NCBI GenBank assembly: GCA_022600695.1
Contig: JAHZJY010000305.1
Location: 1-7,663, forward strand
Source: Actinomycetes bacterium
Lineage (GTDB): Bacteria > Actinomycetota > Actinomycetes > Mycobacteriales > Mycobacteriaceae
DNA length: 7,663 nucleotides
Direction: 5' to 3'
The notes under the pieces were generated by a model. It saw only the letters and a list, made by a program, of their open reading frames with translations. It ran no database searches and was not told the origin of the DNA. Below are positions 1-5,901 of this stretch, piece by piece. The position numbers and the translations under genes were made by a program. Numbering within the stretch: the stretch's first letter is position 1; each line of letters starts with the position of its first letter.

Positions 1-486
1 GGCGGTTACAACGTGATCCGCGCCGCCTGGCCGCACTTCCGGGAGCAGAGCTATGGCCGCATCGTGGTGGCCACTTCCACCAGCGGACTCTTCGGCAATT
101 TCGGCCAGGCCAACTACGGCGCCGCCAAACTCGGCCTGGTGGGTCTGATCAACACCCTCGCCCAGGAGGGCGCCAAGTACAACATCAAGGCCAACGCATT
201 GGCGCCGATCGCGGCCACCCGGATGACCGAGGACATCCTGCCGCCGGAGGTGTTCGCCAAACTCACCCCGGAATACGTCGCACCGGTGCTGGCCTACCTG
301 TGCACCGAGGAGGTGCCCGATTCCGCCTCGGTGTTCATCGTCGGAGGCGGCAAGGTTCAGCGCACGGCGCTGTTCCAGAACAAAGGTGTGACCTTCGAGC
401 AGGTGCCCTCCGTCGACGACGTGGCCGCGAATTGGGCGCAGATCGATGACCTGTCGGCCCCCGAACCCGCCTCGTTCAAGCTCTAG
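1..486 (+). CDS. SDR-family (3R)-hydroxyacyl-CoA dehydrogenase-like protein, C-terminal part
   Basis: This is the C-terminal 161 residues of a short-chain dehydrogenase/reductase; the frame is open from base 1, so the true start lies outside the window. Visible are the catalytic serine region (ATSTSG, fragment residues 24-29) and the YxxxK pair Tyr39/Lys43 in NYGAAK, followed by the NALAPIAATRMT segment that closes over the cofactor and the PEYVAPVLAYL stretch. These traits, notably GNFGQANYGAAKLGL, are typical of the hydroxyacyl-CoA dehydrogenase domain of peroxisomal multifunctional enzyme 2 (17beta-HSD4) and its single-domain bacterial relatives, which oxidise (3R)-hydroxyacyl-CoA with NAD in the cytoplasm. 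From memory it closely matches M. tuberculosis Rv0148 (about 286 aa), so roughly 125 residues, including the Rossmann glycine motif and catalytic Asn, are missing here. The real substrate is not known; a steroid or other acyl-CoA is possible. It converges on the AroE-like gene, sharing a CTAG at the stops. Confidence 0.93.
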   Translation, partial: GGYNVIRAAWPHFREQSYGRIVVATSTSGLFGNFGQANYGAAKLGLVGLINTLAQEGAKYNIKANALAPIAATRMTEDILPPEVFAKLTPEYVAPVLAYLCTEEVPDSASVFIVGGGKVQRTALFQNKGVTFEQVPSVDDVAANWAQIDDLSAPEPASFKL

Positions 487-1367
487 CGGCTCAAAGCTCC
501 GGTCGGGGGCGGTGTTTCGCCGAGTGCCTCGGCGACGGCGGACTGAAACACGGATTCCTCGGGTGTGATCGCGGTCCAGCGCTGGAAAATCTGCATCGCC
601 AGTTGGACGAGCATCTCCACCCCGTCGACGATGCGGCAGCCACGCTCGGCGGCGGTGGCCAGGAACGGCGTGATCCGGGGGTTGGTGATCACGTCCACCA
701 CGACGCACTCCGGATCCACCGAGTCCCAGTGGACACCCACCGGTGCCAGTTCCGGTGCGCTCCCGAGGTGGGTGGCATTCATCAGGATCCCGGTGCCGTC
801 CGGTACGCGAACCGGCCCATCCCAGGGCTGCCAGTCGCAGGGCACCCCGGCCGCCTCCCGCACCCGCCGGGCCACCTCCCTACCCTGGGGCTCCCGGCGG
901 GTCACCAGGGTCAGGTGCGCTGCACCGGCCCAGGCCATCTCGACCGCCATCGCTCGCCCGGCGCCGCCGGCGCCCAGCATCACCACCCGCTGCGCACGCA
1001 GTGGCGTCACCTTCTCGATCGCAGCCACGACGCCCTTACCGTCGTTGTTGTGACCGATCAGCCGGCCCGCCTCGATGGTCAGGTAGTTCGCTGCGCCGAT
1101 GGCGCGCACATCGTCGTCGAGGTCATCGAGCAGCCCCATCACCGCAACTTTGTACGGGACGGTGATCGCCATGCCCCGGTAGCCCAGCGGACGCAGCGCC
1201 GCCACGGCCAGGGCCAGATCGCGCTCATCGGCGATGTCGTTCTTCCAGAACTGCCAGCGCAGGCCGTAGTGGGCGTAGACCGCGTCGAACATCCGGTCGA
1301 TCGGGTTCTCGGCGACCGGATGGCCCAGCATCCCGGTCATCTGCTTCTGGGGCGGGATGACGGTCAC
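483..1367 (-). CDS. Shikimate dehydrogenase-like (AroE family) oxidoreductase, divergent
   Basis: About 294 residues, the usual AroE length. Counting from the internal Met at 1340, the N-terminal substrate domain carries VPYK (catalytic Lys64), Asn85 in IGAANY and Asp100 in NNDG, which is the Lys/Asp catalytic pair of shikimate and quinate dehydrogenases. A Rossmann motif GAGGAGRA (123-130) and a basic VTRRE after strand 2 suggest NADP binding. Two family hallmarks are altered: the Ser-x-Ser that holds the shikimate carboxylate reads ENPID after GHPVA, and the MLVxQ helix reads MLVQL, moving the Gln one position. The substrate is therefore probably not plain shikimate; quinate, an aminoshikimate-like or another hydroxy acid is possible. 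The GTG at 1367 is chosen because the longer frame to 1439 would run into the divergent DUF456 gene with residues lacking family character, and because a TACGCT box sits 7 bases upstream. ATG 1340 is an alternative. Housekeeping AroE is probably encoded elsewhere. Confidence 0.85.
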   Translation of the reverse strand: MTVIPPQKQMTGMLGHPVAENPIDRMFDAVYAHYGLRWQFWKNDIADERDLALAVAALRPLGYRGMAITVPYKVAVMGLLDDLDDDVRAIGAANYLTIEAGRLIGHNNDGKGVVAAIEKVTPLRAQRVVMLGAGGAGRAMAVEMAWAGAAHLTLVTRREPQGREVARRVREAAGVPCDWQPWDGPVRVPDGTGILMNATHLGSAPELAPVGVHWDSVDPECVVVDVITNPRITPFLATAAERGCRIVDGVEMLVQLAMQIFQRWTAITPEESVFQSAVAEALGETPPPTGALSR

Positions 1368-1374
1368 GGTCGGC

Positions 1375-1380
1375 AGCGTA
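1375..1380 (-). promoter_or_regulatory. Candidate -10 box for the AroE-like gene (leaderless)
   Basis: Read on the minus strand this is TACGCT, fitting the mycobacterial TANNNT -10 consensus, with 7 bases between its last T and the GTG at 1367. Transcription would begin at or next to the start codon, giving a leaderless mRNA, which is common in mycobacteria. No clear -35 element or Shine-Dalgarno is visible. The motif has only three fixed bases, so this is suggestive only. Confidence 0.3.
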
Positions 1381-1389
1381 GTGCCCCGA

Positions 1390-1395
1390 TAGGCT
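1390..1395 (+). promoter_or_regulatory. Candidate -10 box for the DUF456 gene (leaderless)
   Basis: TAGGCT fits TANNNT and ends 6 bases before the GTG at 1402, placing the predicted +1 exactly on the G of the start codon. There is no convincing Shine-Dalgarno upstream of this start, which agrees with leaderless translation. It lies only 10 bases from the opposing box at 1375-1380, so the two promoters would be back to back and could not be occupied together. Confidence 0.3.
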
Positions 1396-1401
1396 CGGGC
1401 G

Positions 1402-1884
1402 GTGAACACCGGTGGGATCGTGCTGGTCGCGCTGACCATCGCGATCGGACTGGTCGGGATGCTCGTGCCGGTACTGCCCGGAACACTGCTGGTCTATGCC
1501 GCGATCGCGGTGTGGTCGGTGGTAGAGAGCAGCACCGCCTCGTGGACGGTGCTCGCGGTGGTGACGGTGCTGCTCGTCGGCGGGCAGCTGATCAAATACC
1601 TGTGGCCGGTACGGCGGATGCGCGCCGCCGATATCGGCGCGGGCACGCTGGCCGCCGGCGCGGTGCTCGGTGTCATCGGGTTCTTCGTCATCCCGGTGGT
1701 CGGGCTGGTCATCGGCTTCGTGGGCGGCGTCTATCTGGCCGAACTGCTGGCCCGCCGGGACTGGCGGCGAGCTTGGGCCTCGACGGTGCACGCGGTCAAG
1801 GGCGTCGTGCTGTCGGTCGGCGTAGAACTCAGCGCCGGCCTGCTCGCGACGGCGGTGTGGGTGGCCGGTGTCGCCCTCGGCTGA
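1402..1884 (+). CDS. DUF456-family small integral membrane protein
   Basis: This 160-residue protein is strongly hydrophobic, with about five or six likely membrane segments: roughly residues 5-22, 28-42, 47-66, 80-98, 99-117 and 136-158. The short turn between the first two, PVLPG at 23-27, is the hallmark of the DUF456 family, whose biochemical role is not established. A basic loop (residues 67-74, WPVRRMRA) and a second one near 119-125 (ARRDWRR) probably face the cytoplasm. The GTG start is preferred over the internal ATG at codon 20 because the first membrane segment would otherwise be lost. It is divergent from the AroE-like gene across about 34 bases and convergent with ptpB, whose stop lies 18 bases beyond its own. 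Nothing around it reveals its job. Confidence 0.85.
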   Translation: MNTGGIVLVALTIAIGLVGMLVPVLPGTLLVYAAIAVWSVVESSTASWTVLAVVTVLLVGGQLIKYLWPVRRMRAADIGAGTLAAGAVLGVIGFFVIPVVGLVIGFVGGVYLAELLARRDWRRAWASTVHAVKGVVLSVGVELSAGLLATAVWVAGVALG

Positions 1885-1892
1885 GCATCCCG

Positions 1893-1920
1893 GCCCGACC
1901 CGCTATCCGAGCAGTCGGGC
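1893..1920. terminator. Possible weak bidirectional terminator between DUF456 and ptpB genes
   Basis: A 7-bp inverted repeat, GCCCGAC at 1893-1899 and GTCGGGC at 1914-1920, spans the 18-base gap between the two convergent stop codons and the last codons of ptpB. The 14-base loop is long and there is no T-tract, as is usual in high-GC actinobacteria. The position is right, but the stem is short enough to arise by chance in such GC-rich DNA. Confidence 0.3.
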
Positions 1921-2730
1921 TCGCAACCGGTTCAGGTCCTCGGCGCTGACCCCTGCGGCGTGCAGATAGCCGTGCAGGCCGCCGTGGGTGTCGTCGAGCA
2001 CCCGACGCGCACTGTCCAGGTACTGCTCGCGAACGCCGAGCACCTCATCGGTCAACCGGGACTCCGCGAAAGACACGACCTCGTCGGTCGTCCCCTCCCG
2101 GGTGCTCATCGCGTCGAGAATGCTCCGGCGCAGGGTCGGGACCGCGTCATTGCTGCGCAGGTAGTCGGACAGGATCGCGTCGCGATCCACCCCGGCCGCC
2201 TCCAGTGCCAGCGCCACGGCGAATCCGGTGCGGTCCTTACCGGCGAAGCAGTGCACCAGTACCGGCCGGCCGTCGCCGATCATGGTGATGATCTGCCGGA
2301 CCGCCCGCAGCGCGCCGCCGAGGGTGGGGAAGCGTTCGTACTCTGCGGTCATCCACCGGGTGGCGGCCACGACCGGGTCCTCGTCGGAGTACTCGGTCAT
2401 CATCTTCTGCCAGCTGGATTCGTGCGGAGCCACGGACTCTGTGCCGGTCTCGGCGCCGGTTTCCGGAGAATGGGAGTGGGACACCTCGGGAAACGGAAGA
2501 TGGTGCACCACAGTGCCGTCCGGCACCGCACCGGTCCCGCGGCGCTGCAACTCCGCATGCGAACGGAGGTCGGCGACATCGCCGATACCCAGCGCGACAA
2601 GTAGTTTCCGGCCGGTGTCGTCAAGTTTGCTCAACTCGCTGGACCGGAACAGTCGGCCGGGGGCAACGGCGGCGGTTTCGGCGACGTCACGGAAATTCCA
2701 GGCGCCGGAGAGCTTTTCAGGTGAGGTCAC
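1903..2730 (-). CDS. ptpB: PtpB-like triple-specificity protein/phosphoinositide phosphatase
   Basis: The 275-residue protein matches mycobacterial PtpB (Rv0153c, about 276 aa) along its length. The active-site loop [10 protein letters not shown] holds the nucleophile Cys161, with Lys165, Asp166 and Arg167 in the same spacing as the M. tuberculosis enzyme; this P-loop dephosphorylates phosphotyrosine, phosphoserine/threonine and phosphoinositides. Other family blocks are AWNFRD (10-15), [10 protein letters not shown] (25-34), DVADLRS (51-57) and DYLRSND after the P-loop. No signal peptide is seen; the tuberculosis protein is exported without a classical one. The GTG start is fixed by homology and by the 4-base GTGA overlap with the upstream fadE2 stop, implying translational coupling; a GGTGAG lies a short way upstream. 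Residues 82-105 form an unusual His/Glu/Thr-rich stretch. The reading frame stays open upstream to 3018, but that part is antisense to the start-side of fadE2's C-terminus and is not family-like. Confidence 0.93.
   Translation of the reverse strand: MTSPEKLSGAWNFRDVAETAAVAPGRLFRSSELSKLDDTGRKLLVALGIGDVADLRSHAELQRRGTGAVPDGTVVHHLPFPEVSHSHSPETGAETGTESVAPHESSWQKMMTEYSDEDPVVAATRWMTAEYERFPTLGGALRAVRQIITMIGDGRPVLVHCFAGKDRTGFAVALALEAAGVDRDAILSDYLRSNDAVPTLRRSILDAMSTREGTTDEVVSFAESRLTDEVLGVREQYLDSARRVLDDTHGGLHGYLHAAGVSAEDLNRLRARLLG
2727..2730 (-). other. GTGA stop/start overlap coupling fadE2 to ptpB
   Basis: On the minus strand the four bases GTGA contain the GTG start of ptpB and the TGA stop of fadE2. 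Such an overlap normally means one transcript and re-initiation by the terminating ribosome, so the phosphatase should be made only when the dehydrogenase is translated. The overlap is seen directly; the coupling is inferred from the general behaviour of such junctions. Confidence 0.9.
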
Positions 2731-3956
2731 CGGCTCACCGCCGCGGCCGCGAGCGGACCGGGTTCCCGGCCGAGTTCGGCACGCGCCACAGTGCGCAGAT
2801 GAACCTCGTCGGGGCCGTCGAAGATGCGCATCGCCCGCTGCCAGCCGTACATCCGCGCCAGCGGGAAGTCGTCGCTGACTCCGCCACCTCCGTGCACCTG
2901 GATGGCCCGGTCGATCACGGTGCAGGACATCAGCGGGGCCACCGCCTTGATCTGCGAGACCAGCGCGAACGCCGCCCGGTTGCCGTGCTGGTCGATGGTC
3001 CACGCCGCCTTCTCGCACAGCAGTCGCGCCTGATCGATCTCGTTGCGGGAGAATGCGATCTGCTGCTGCACCATGCCCTGATCGGCGAGCGGCCTGCCGA
3101 AGGCGATGCGGGTCCGGGCGCGCTCGGTCATCAGCGCCAGGGCGCGCTCAGCCACCCCGATGGCGCGCATACAGTGGTGGATACGCCCGGGGCCCAACCG
3201 GGCCTGCGCGATCGCGAACCCCATCCCCTCCTGCGCCAGCAGGTTCGATGCCGGCACCCGGACGTTGTCGTAGACGATCTCGGCGTGGCCGTGCTGGTCC
3301 TGCCAGCCGAACACCGAAGTGGATCTGAGAATGTTGACCCCCGGCGTGTCGACCGGCACCAGGATCATCGACTGCTGCTGATGCGAGGCGGCCTCCGGGT
3401 TGGTGCGGCCCATCACGATCAGGACCGCGCAGCGAGGGTCGTTGGCGCCGGAGGTCCACCACTTGCGGCCGTTGATGACGTAATCGTCGCCGTCGCGGAC
3501 GATCGACGTTTCGATATTGCGTGCGTCACTGGAGGCCACCGCCGGTTCGGTCATCGAGAAGGCGCTGCGGATCTCACCGGCCAGCAGCGGATCGAGCCAC
3601 CGATTCTTCTGCTCGTCGGTGCCGAACATGTGCAGCACCTCCATATTGCCGGTGTCCGGGGCGGCGCAGTTCATCGCCTCCGGGGCGATCTCGGTGCTCC
3701 AGCCGCTGAGTTCCGCCAGCGGCGCGTATTCCAGATTGGTCAGCCCGGACACACTGGGCAGGAACAGATTCCACAGTCCGGATTCCCGGGCCGCCTTCTT
3801 CAGTTCCTCGACAATCGGCGGGACGGTGAAGTCACCGGGGCCGGCCACGGCGCGGTACTCGTCATAGGATTTCTCGGCGGGCAACACGTGATCGACCATG
3901 AAGTCGGTGAGGCGGCGATGATGATCGGCCGCCTTGGCGGACATGGTGAAATCCAT
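2727..3956 (-). CDS. fadE2: Acyl-CoA dehydrogenase, FadE2/ACAD10-11-like
   Basis: A 409-residue FAD flavoprotein predicted to put a trans-2,3 double bond into an acyl-CoA thioester, the first step of beta-oxidation, in the cytoplasm. The N-terminal helical domain (about 1-130) is followed by the beta domain with [13 protein letters not shown] and RKWWTSGA, which in this family contact FAD and substrate, then the C-terminal helical domain with [20 protein letters not shown] and [10 protein letters not shown]. At the position of the MCAD catalytic Glu there is an Asp (about residue 380, in FDGPDEV), as in the ACAD10/11-type subgroup. Symbol fadE2 rests on being coupled to ptpB, as in Rv0154c-Rv0153c; the chain length preference is unknown. 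ATG 3956 (MDFTMSAK) is preferred because it has a TATGGT box 7 bases upstream and a family-like N-terminus; ATG at 3968 and 3944 are alternatives. The open frame to 4118 carries no family sequence. Confidence 0.9.
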   Translation of the reverse strand: MDFTMSAKAADHHRRLTDFMVDHVLPAEKSYDEYRAVAGPGDFTVPPIVEELKKAARESGLWNLFLPSVSGLTNLEYAPLAELSGWSTEIAPEAMNCAAPDTGNMEVLHMFGTDEQKNRWLDPLLAGEIRSAFSMTEPAVASSDARNIETSIVRDGDDYVINGRKWWTSGANDPRCAVLIVMGRTNPEAASHQQQSMILVPVDTPGVNILRSTSVFGWQDQHGHAEIVYDNVRVPASNLLAQEGMGFAIAQARLGPGRIHHCMRAIGVAERALALMTERARTRIAFGRPLADQGMVQQQIAFSRNEIDQARLLCEKAAWTIDQHGNRAAFALVSQIKAVAPLMSCTVIDRAIQVHGGGGVSDDFPLARMYGWQRAMRIFDGPDEVHLRTVARAELGREPGPLAAAAVSR

Positions 3957-3963
3957 ATCCGCA

Positions 3964-3969
3964 ACCATA
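3964..3969 (-). promoter_or_regulatory. Candidate -10 box for the fadE2-ptpB operon (leaderless)
   Basis: Read on the minus strand this is TATGGT, a TANNNT match, followed by 7 bases and then the ATG at 3956. There is no purine-rich Shine-Dalgarno before that ATG, so leaderless transcription would explain the start. The in-frame ATG at 3968 lies inside the box, so both readings cannot be right. No -35 element is recognisable. Confidence 0.3.
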
Positions 3970-4104
3970 GGCCACATCGGCAGACCGGCGGCCCGGGAGT
4001 CGGGGCCGGCAACTGCGGTCTGACGGCGCGGCGCGGTCACCGGCGATACCGTTGATCGGGTCCGGCGGCGACGGCGCGCCGGAGACGACAGCCCAGCCCA
4101 TGGT

Positions 4105-4109
4105 GAGGA
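4105..4109 (+). promoter_or_regulatory. Shine-Dalgarno of the amidohydrolase gene
   Basis: GAGGA lies 7 bases before the ATG at 4117, an ideal spacing for pairing with the 16S rRNA tail. It fixes the start of the amidohydrolase, which otherwise might be placed later because the first 30 residues are not family-like. It is the only textbook ribosome binding site in the window. Confidence 0.7.
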
Positions 4110-4116
4110 TTCGAAC

Positions 4117-5844
4117 ATGTGCGATCAACTCGGCGGCGTTCCGACATTCGCCCCCACCGGCGCGAAACCGGCACGCGTTCCGATCGCGAATCCGGACCCC
4201 GACACGACGACGGTGTTCCGCGGCGGGGCCGTCTACACGCTGGACCCCGACCGGCCGTGGGCGCAGGCCGTGGCAGCCCGCGGCCGGGAGATTCTCGCGG
4301 TGGGATCCGACGCGGAGGTCGCGGCCGCGGCGGGACCCGGGGCCCGGGTCGTCGACCTCGGCGGCCGCATGCTGCTACCCGGCTTCGTCGAAGCCCATAT
4401 CCACCCGCTGCTGGGTGGCCTGCTGACTTCCGGTGTCGATCTGCAGGTTCCCGATCGGGATGCCGTTCTATCGGCAATTGCGGAACATGTGCGCGCCAAT
4501 CCCGGCGGGCCGGTACGCGGATTCGGCTGGCGGATGGACATGTTCGGCCCCGAGGGCCCGCATCGCGACGATCTCGACGCGATCCTGCCGGACCGTCCCG
4601 CGTTGCTGTTCGCCATCGACGGGCACAGCATGTGGGTGAACACCGCGACGCTGAAGCTCGCCGGGATCACCCGGGACAGCCCCGACCCGGTGCCGGGGTT
4701 CAGCACCTTCGCCCGCGGTGCCGACGGCGAGCCGACCGGTTTCGTGCTGGAGGCCCCCGCAATCCTGGGGATCCTCGGCGCCGTCGAACCGGTGACCACC
4801 GAACTGCTTGCCGGTCTGTTCAACGACTGGGCGCCCAAGGCCGCCGCCGCCGGGATCACAGCGCTGTTCGATGCCGGGATGCCACCCGCCGAGGGCGATC
4901 CCGACGGTTTGGCCGGCATCTACACGGATCTGGAGGCGCGCGGACGGCTCCCGTTCCGGGTGGTCGTCTCGCATATGGTCAAGGAACCGCCGATCGAGGA
5001 TGAGGTGGCCGCGGTGCTGCGGCTCCGCGAGCGGTTGGGAACCGAACTCGTCCGGGGTGGGGTGATGAAGATCCTGGGCGACGGGACGCTGGAGGGGCAC
5101 ACCGCCTATCTGATGGAGCCCTATGCCGACCTTCCCGATTCGGTAGGCCAGTCGCCGTTCTCCGAGAAGCAGTGGCATCGCCTGATCGGCGAGGCGGATG
5201 CCGCCGGGCTCGATGTGCACGTCCATGCTCTGGGGGACCGCACCGTGCGGATCGCGCTGGACGCGATCGAGGCCGCGATCGCGGCCAACCCGGCGCGGGA
5301 TCGTCGGCACACGATTGCCCATCTAGAACTGGTCAGCGACGCCGACCTGCCGCGGTTCGGCCGGCTGGGCGTCATCGGTCAGTTCTCGGCCAACTGGATG
5401 GCTGCCGACCCCAGTAACACCGGAACCACCCTCGATCGGTGCGGACCGGCGCGGTTCGGCACCATCTACCGTCCCCGGGCGCTGCTCGACTCCGGCGCCA
5501 CGATCGCTTTCGGCAGCGACTGGCCGGCAGCAGGCTGGTTCTCCACCTACAAGCCGCTCGATGCGATCGAGACCGCGGTGACCCGGCAGTCGGTGGGCAG
5601 CCCGGAGATGGCCGTTCTGGAACCTGCCGACCAGCGGCTGGATCTGGCTCAGGCGCTGCATGCGGCGACCCTGGGCGCGGCCCGGCAGTTGCGGCTGGAC
5701 CATCTGGTCGGATCCGTGCGGCCCGGCAAGCTCGCCGACCTGGTCGTGCTGCGCCATAACCTCTTCGAGATCGAGTCGCACCGCATCGCGGCGACCCCGG
5801 TCGATATGACGATGATGAATGGACGTCTCACCCACGGCGGCTGA
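4117..5844 (+). CDS. YtcJ-type metal-dependent amidohydrolase (Amidohydro_3 family)
   Basis: A complete 575-residue hydrolase of the amidohydrolase superfamily, cytoplasmic by the lack of a signal peptide. The small beta domain opens with [12 protein letters not shown] (32-43) and closes with the C-terminal [14 protein letters not shown] typical of the fold. The metal ligands are visible: His94 and His96 in EAHIHP, a candidate bridging Lys318 in [14 protein letters not shown], His368 and His370 in VHVHALGD, His402 in IAHLEL, and Asp468 in FGSDWP, all in the YtcJ arrangement. YtcJ relatives hydrolyse C-N bonds of varied amides or N-formyl compounds; the substrate here cannot be told from sequence. 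The family is usually about 540 residues, so there is an N-terminal extension of about 30 residues rich in Pro and Ala with no known motif. The stop codon sits in the loop of a long hairpin. The gene is divergent from fadE2 and not in an operon with other visible genes. Confidence 0.92.
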   Translation: MCDQLGGVPTFAPTGAKPARVPIANPDPDTTTVFRGGAVYTLDPDRPWAQAVAARGREILAVGSDAEVAAAAGPGARVVDLGGRMLLPGFVEAHIHPLLGGLLTSGVDLQVPDRDAVLSAIAEHVRANPGGPVRGFGWRMDMFGPEGPHRDDLDAILPDRPALLFAIDGHSMWVNTATLKLAGITRDSPDPVPGFSTFARGADGEPTGFVLEAPAILGILGAVEPVTTELLAGLFNDWAPKAAAAGITALFDAGMPPAEGDPDGLAGIYTDLEARGRLPFRVVVSHMVKEPPIEDEVAAVLRLRERLGTELVRGGVMKILGDGTLEGHTAYLMEPYADLPDSVGQSPFSEKQWHRLIGEADAAGLDVHVHALGDRTVRIALDAIEAAIAANPARDRRHTIAHLELVSDADLPRFGRLGVIGQFSANWMAADPSNTGTTLDRCGPARFGTIYRPRALLDSGATIAFGSDWPAAGWFSTYKPLDAIETAVTRQSVGSPEMAVLEPADQRLDLAQALHAATLGAARQLRLDHLVGSVRPGKLADLVVLRHNLFEIESHRIAATPVDMTMMNGRLTHGG

Positions 5845-5859
5845 GGCCGCCGTGGGTGA
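5828..5859. terminator. Perfect 14-bp hairpin, probable bidirectional terminator
   Basis: TCACCCACGGCGGC at 5828-5841 is the exact reverse complement of GCCGCCGTGGGTGA at 5846-5859, leaving a TGAG loop at 5842-5845. The amidohydrolase stop TGA is that loop, so the left arm is its last codons (LTHGG). There is no T-tract, as expected of high-GC actinobacterial terminators. It lies between two convergent genes and can form in either transcript. A second copy of the right arm follows at 5862-5873. Confidence 0.7.
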
Positions 5860-5873
5860 AACCGCCGTGGGTG
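5847..5873 (+). repeat. 12-bp direct repeat of the hairpin arm
   Basis: CCGCCGTGGGTG occurs at 5847-5858 and again at 5862-5873, offset by 15 bases with GAA/A between. Either copy can pair with the left arm at 5829-5840, so two mutually exclusive stems are possible. It looks like a small tandem duplication of the terminator arm. Confidence 0.8.
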
Positions 5874-5901
5874 GAGGCGGATGTGGCGTGATGTGGTGTG
5901 C

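Larger units (their letters stand above)
3957..4116. promoter_or_regulatory. Divergent intergenic region between fadE2 and amidohydrolase genes
   Basis: About 160 bases that must hold the promoters of both divergent transcription units. The plus side contains a possible TACCGT -10 at 4047-4052, which would leave a leader of about 60 bases before the Shine-Dalgarno of the amidohydrolase; no -35 is evident. An imperfect GC-rich inverted repeat occupies roughly 3984-4010. I could not identify a clear operator palindrome for a TetR- or FadR-type regulator. Confidence 0.35.

Noticed and set aside
1368..1439. N-terminal extension of the AroE-like frame to an ATG at 1439
   Set aside because: It would overlap the start of the divergent DUF456 gene by 38 bases and adds residues with no family character.
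603..1949. 448-codon plus-strand open frame antisense to the AroE-like gene and overlapping the DUF456 gene
   Set aside because: It is His/Arg/Gly-rich with no family-like motif, lies opposite a well-supported gene, and such long antisense frames are expected in high-GC DNA.
2731..3018. N-terminal extension of the PtpB frame
   Set aside because: The 96 extra residues are Arg/Gly-rich shadow sequence across the fadE2 C-terminus; family homology begins at the GTG in the GTGA overlap.
3984..4010. Inverted repeat upstream of fadE2 as a terminator or operator
   Set aside because: The arms are imperfect and made only of G and C, which is easily met by chance here; no half-site of a known regulator is recognisable.
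2721..4055. 444-codon plus-strand open frame antisense to fadE2
   Set aside because: The composition is that of an antisense shadow, and fadE2 on the other strand has clear conserved motifs throughout.
3957..4118. N-terminal extension of the fadE2 frame to 4118
   Set aside because: It would cover the whole divergent intergenic region, the Shine-Dalgarno and the amidohydrolase start; the residues are low-complexity Arg/Pro-rich.
4468..5322. 284-codon minus-strand open frame antisense to the amidohydrolase
   Set aside because: No recognisable domain, and the metal-binding motifs of the amidohydrolase run along the opposite strand.
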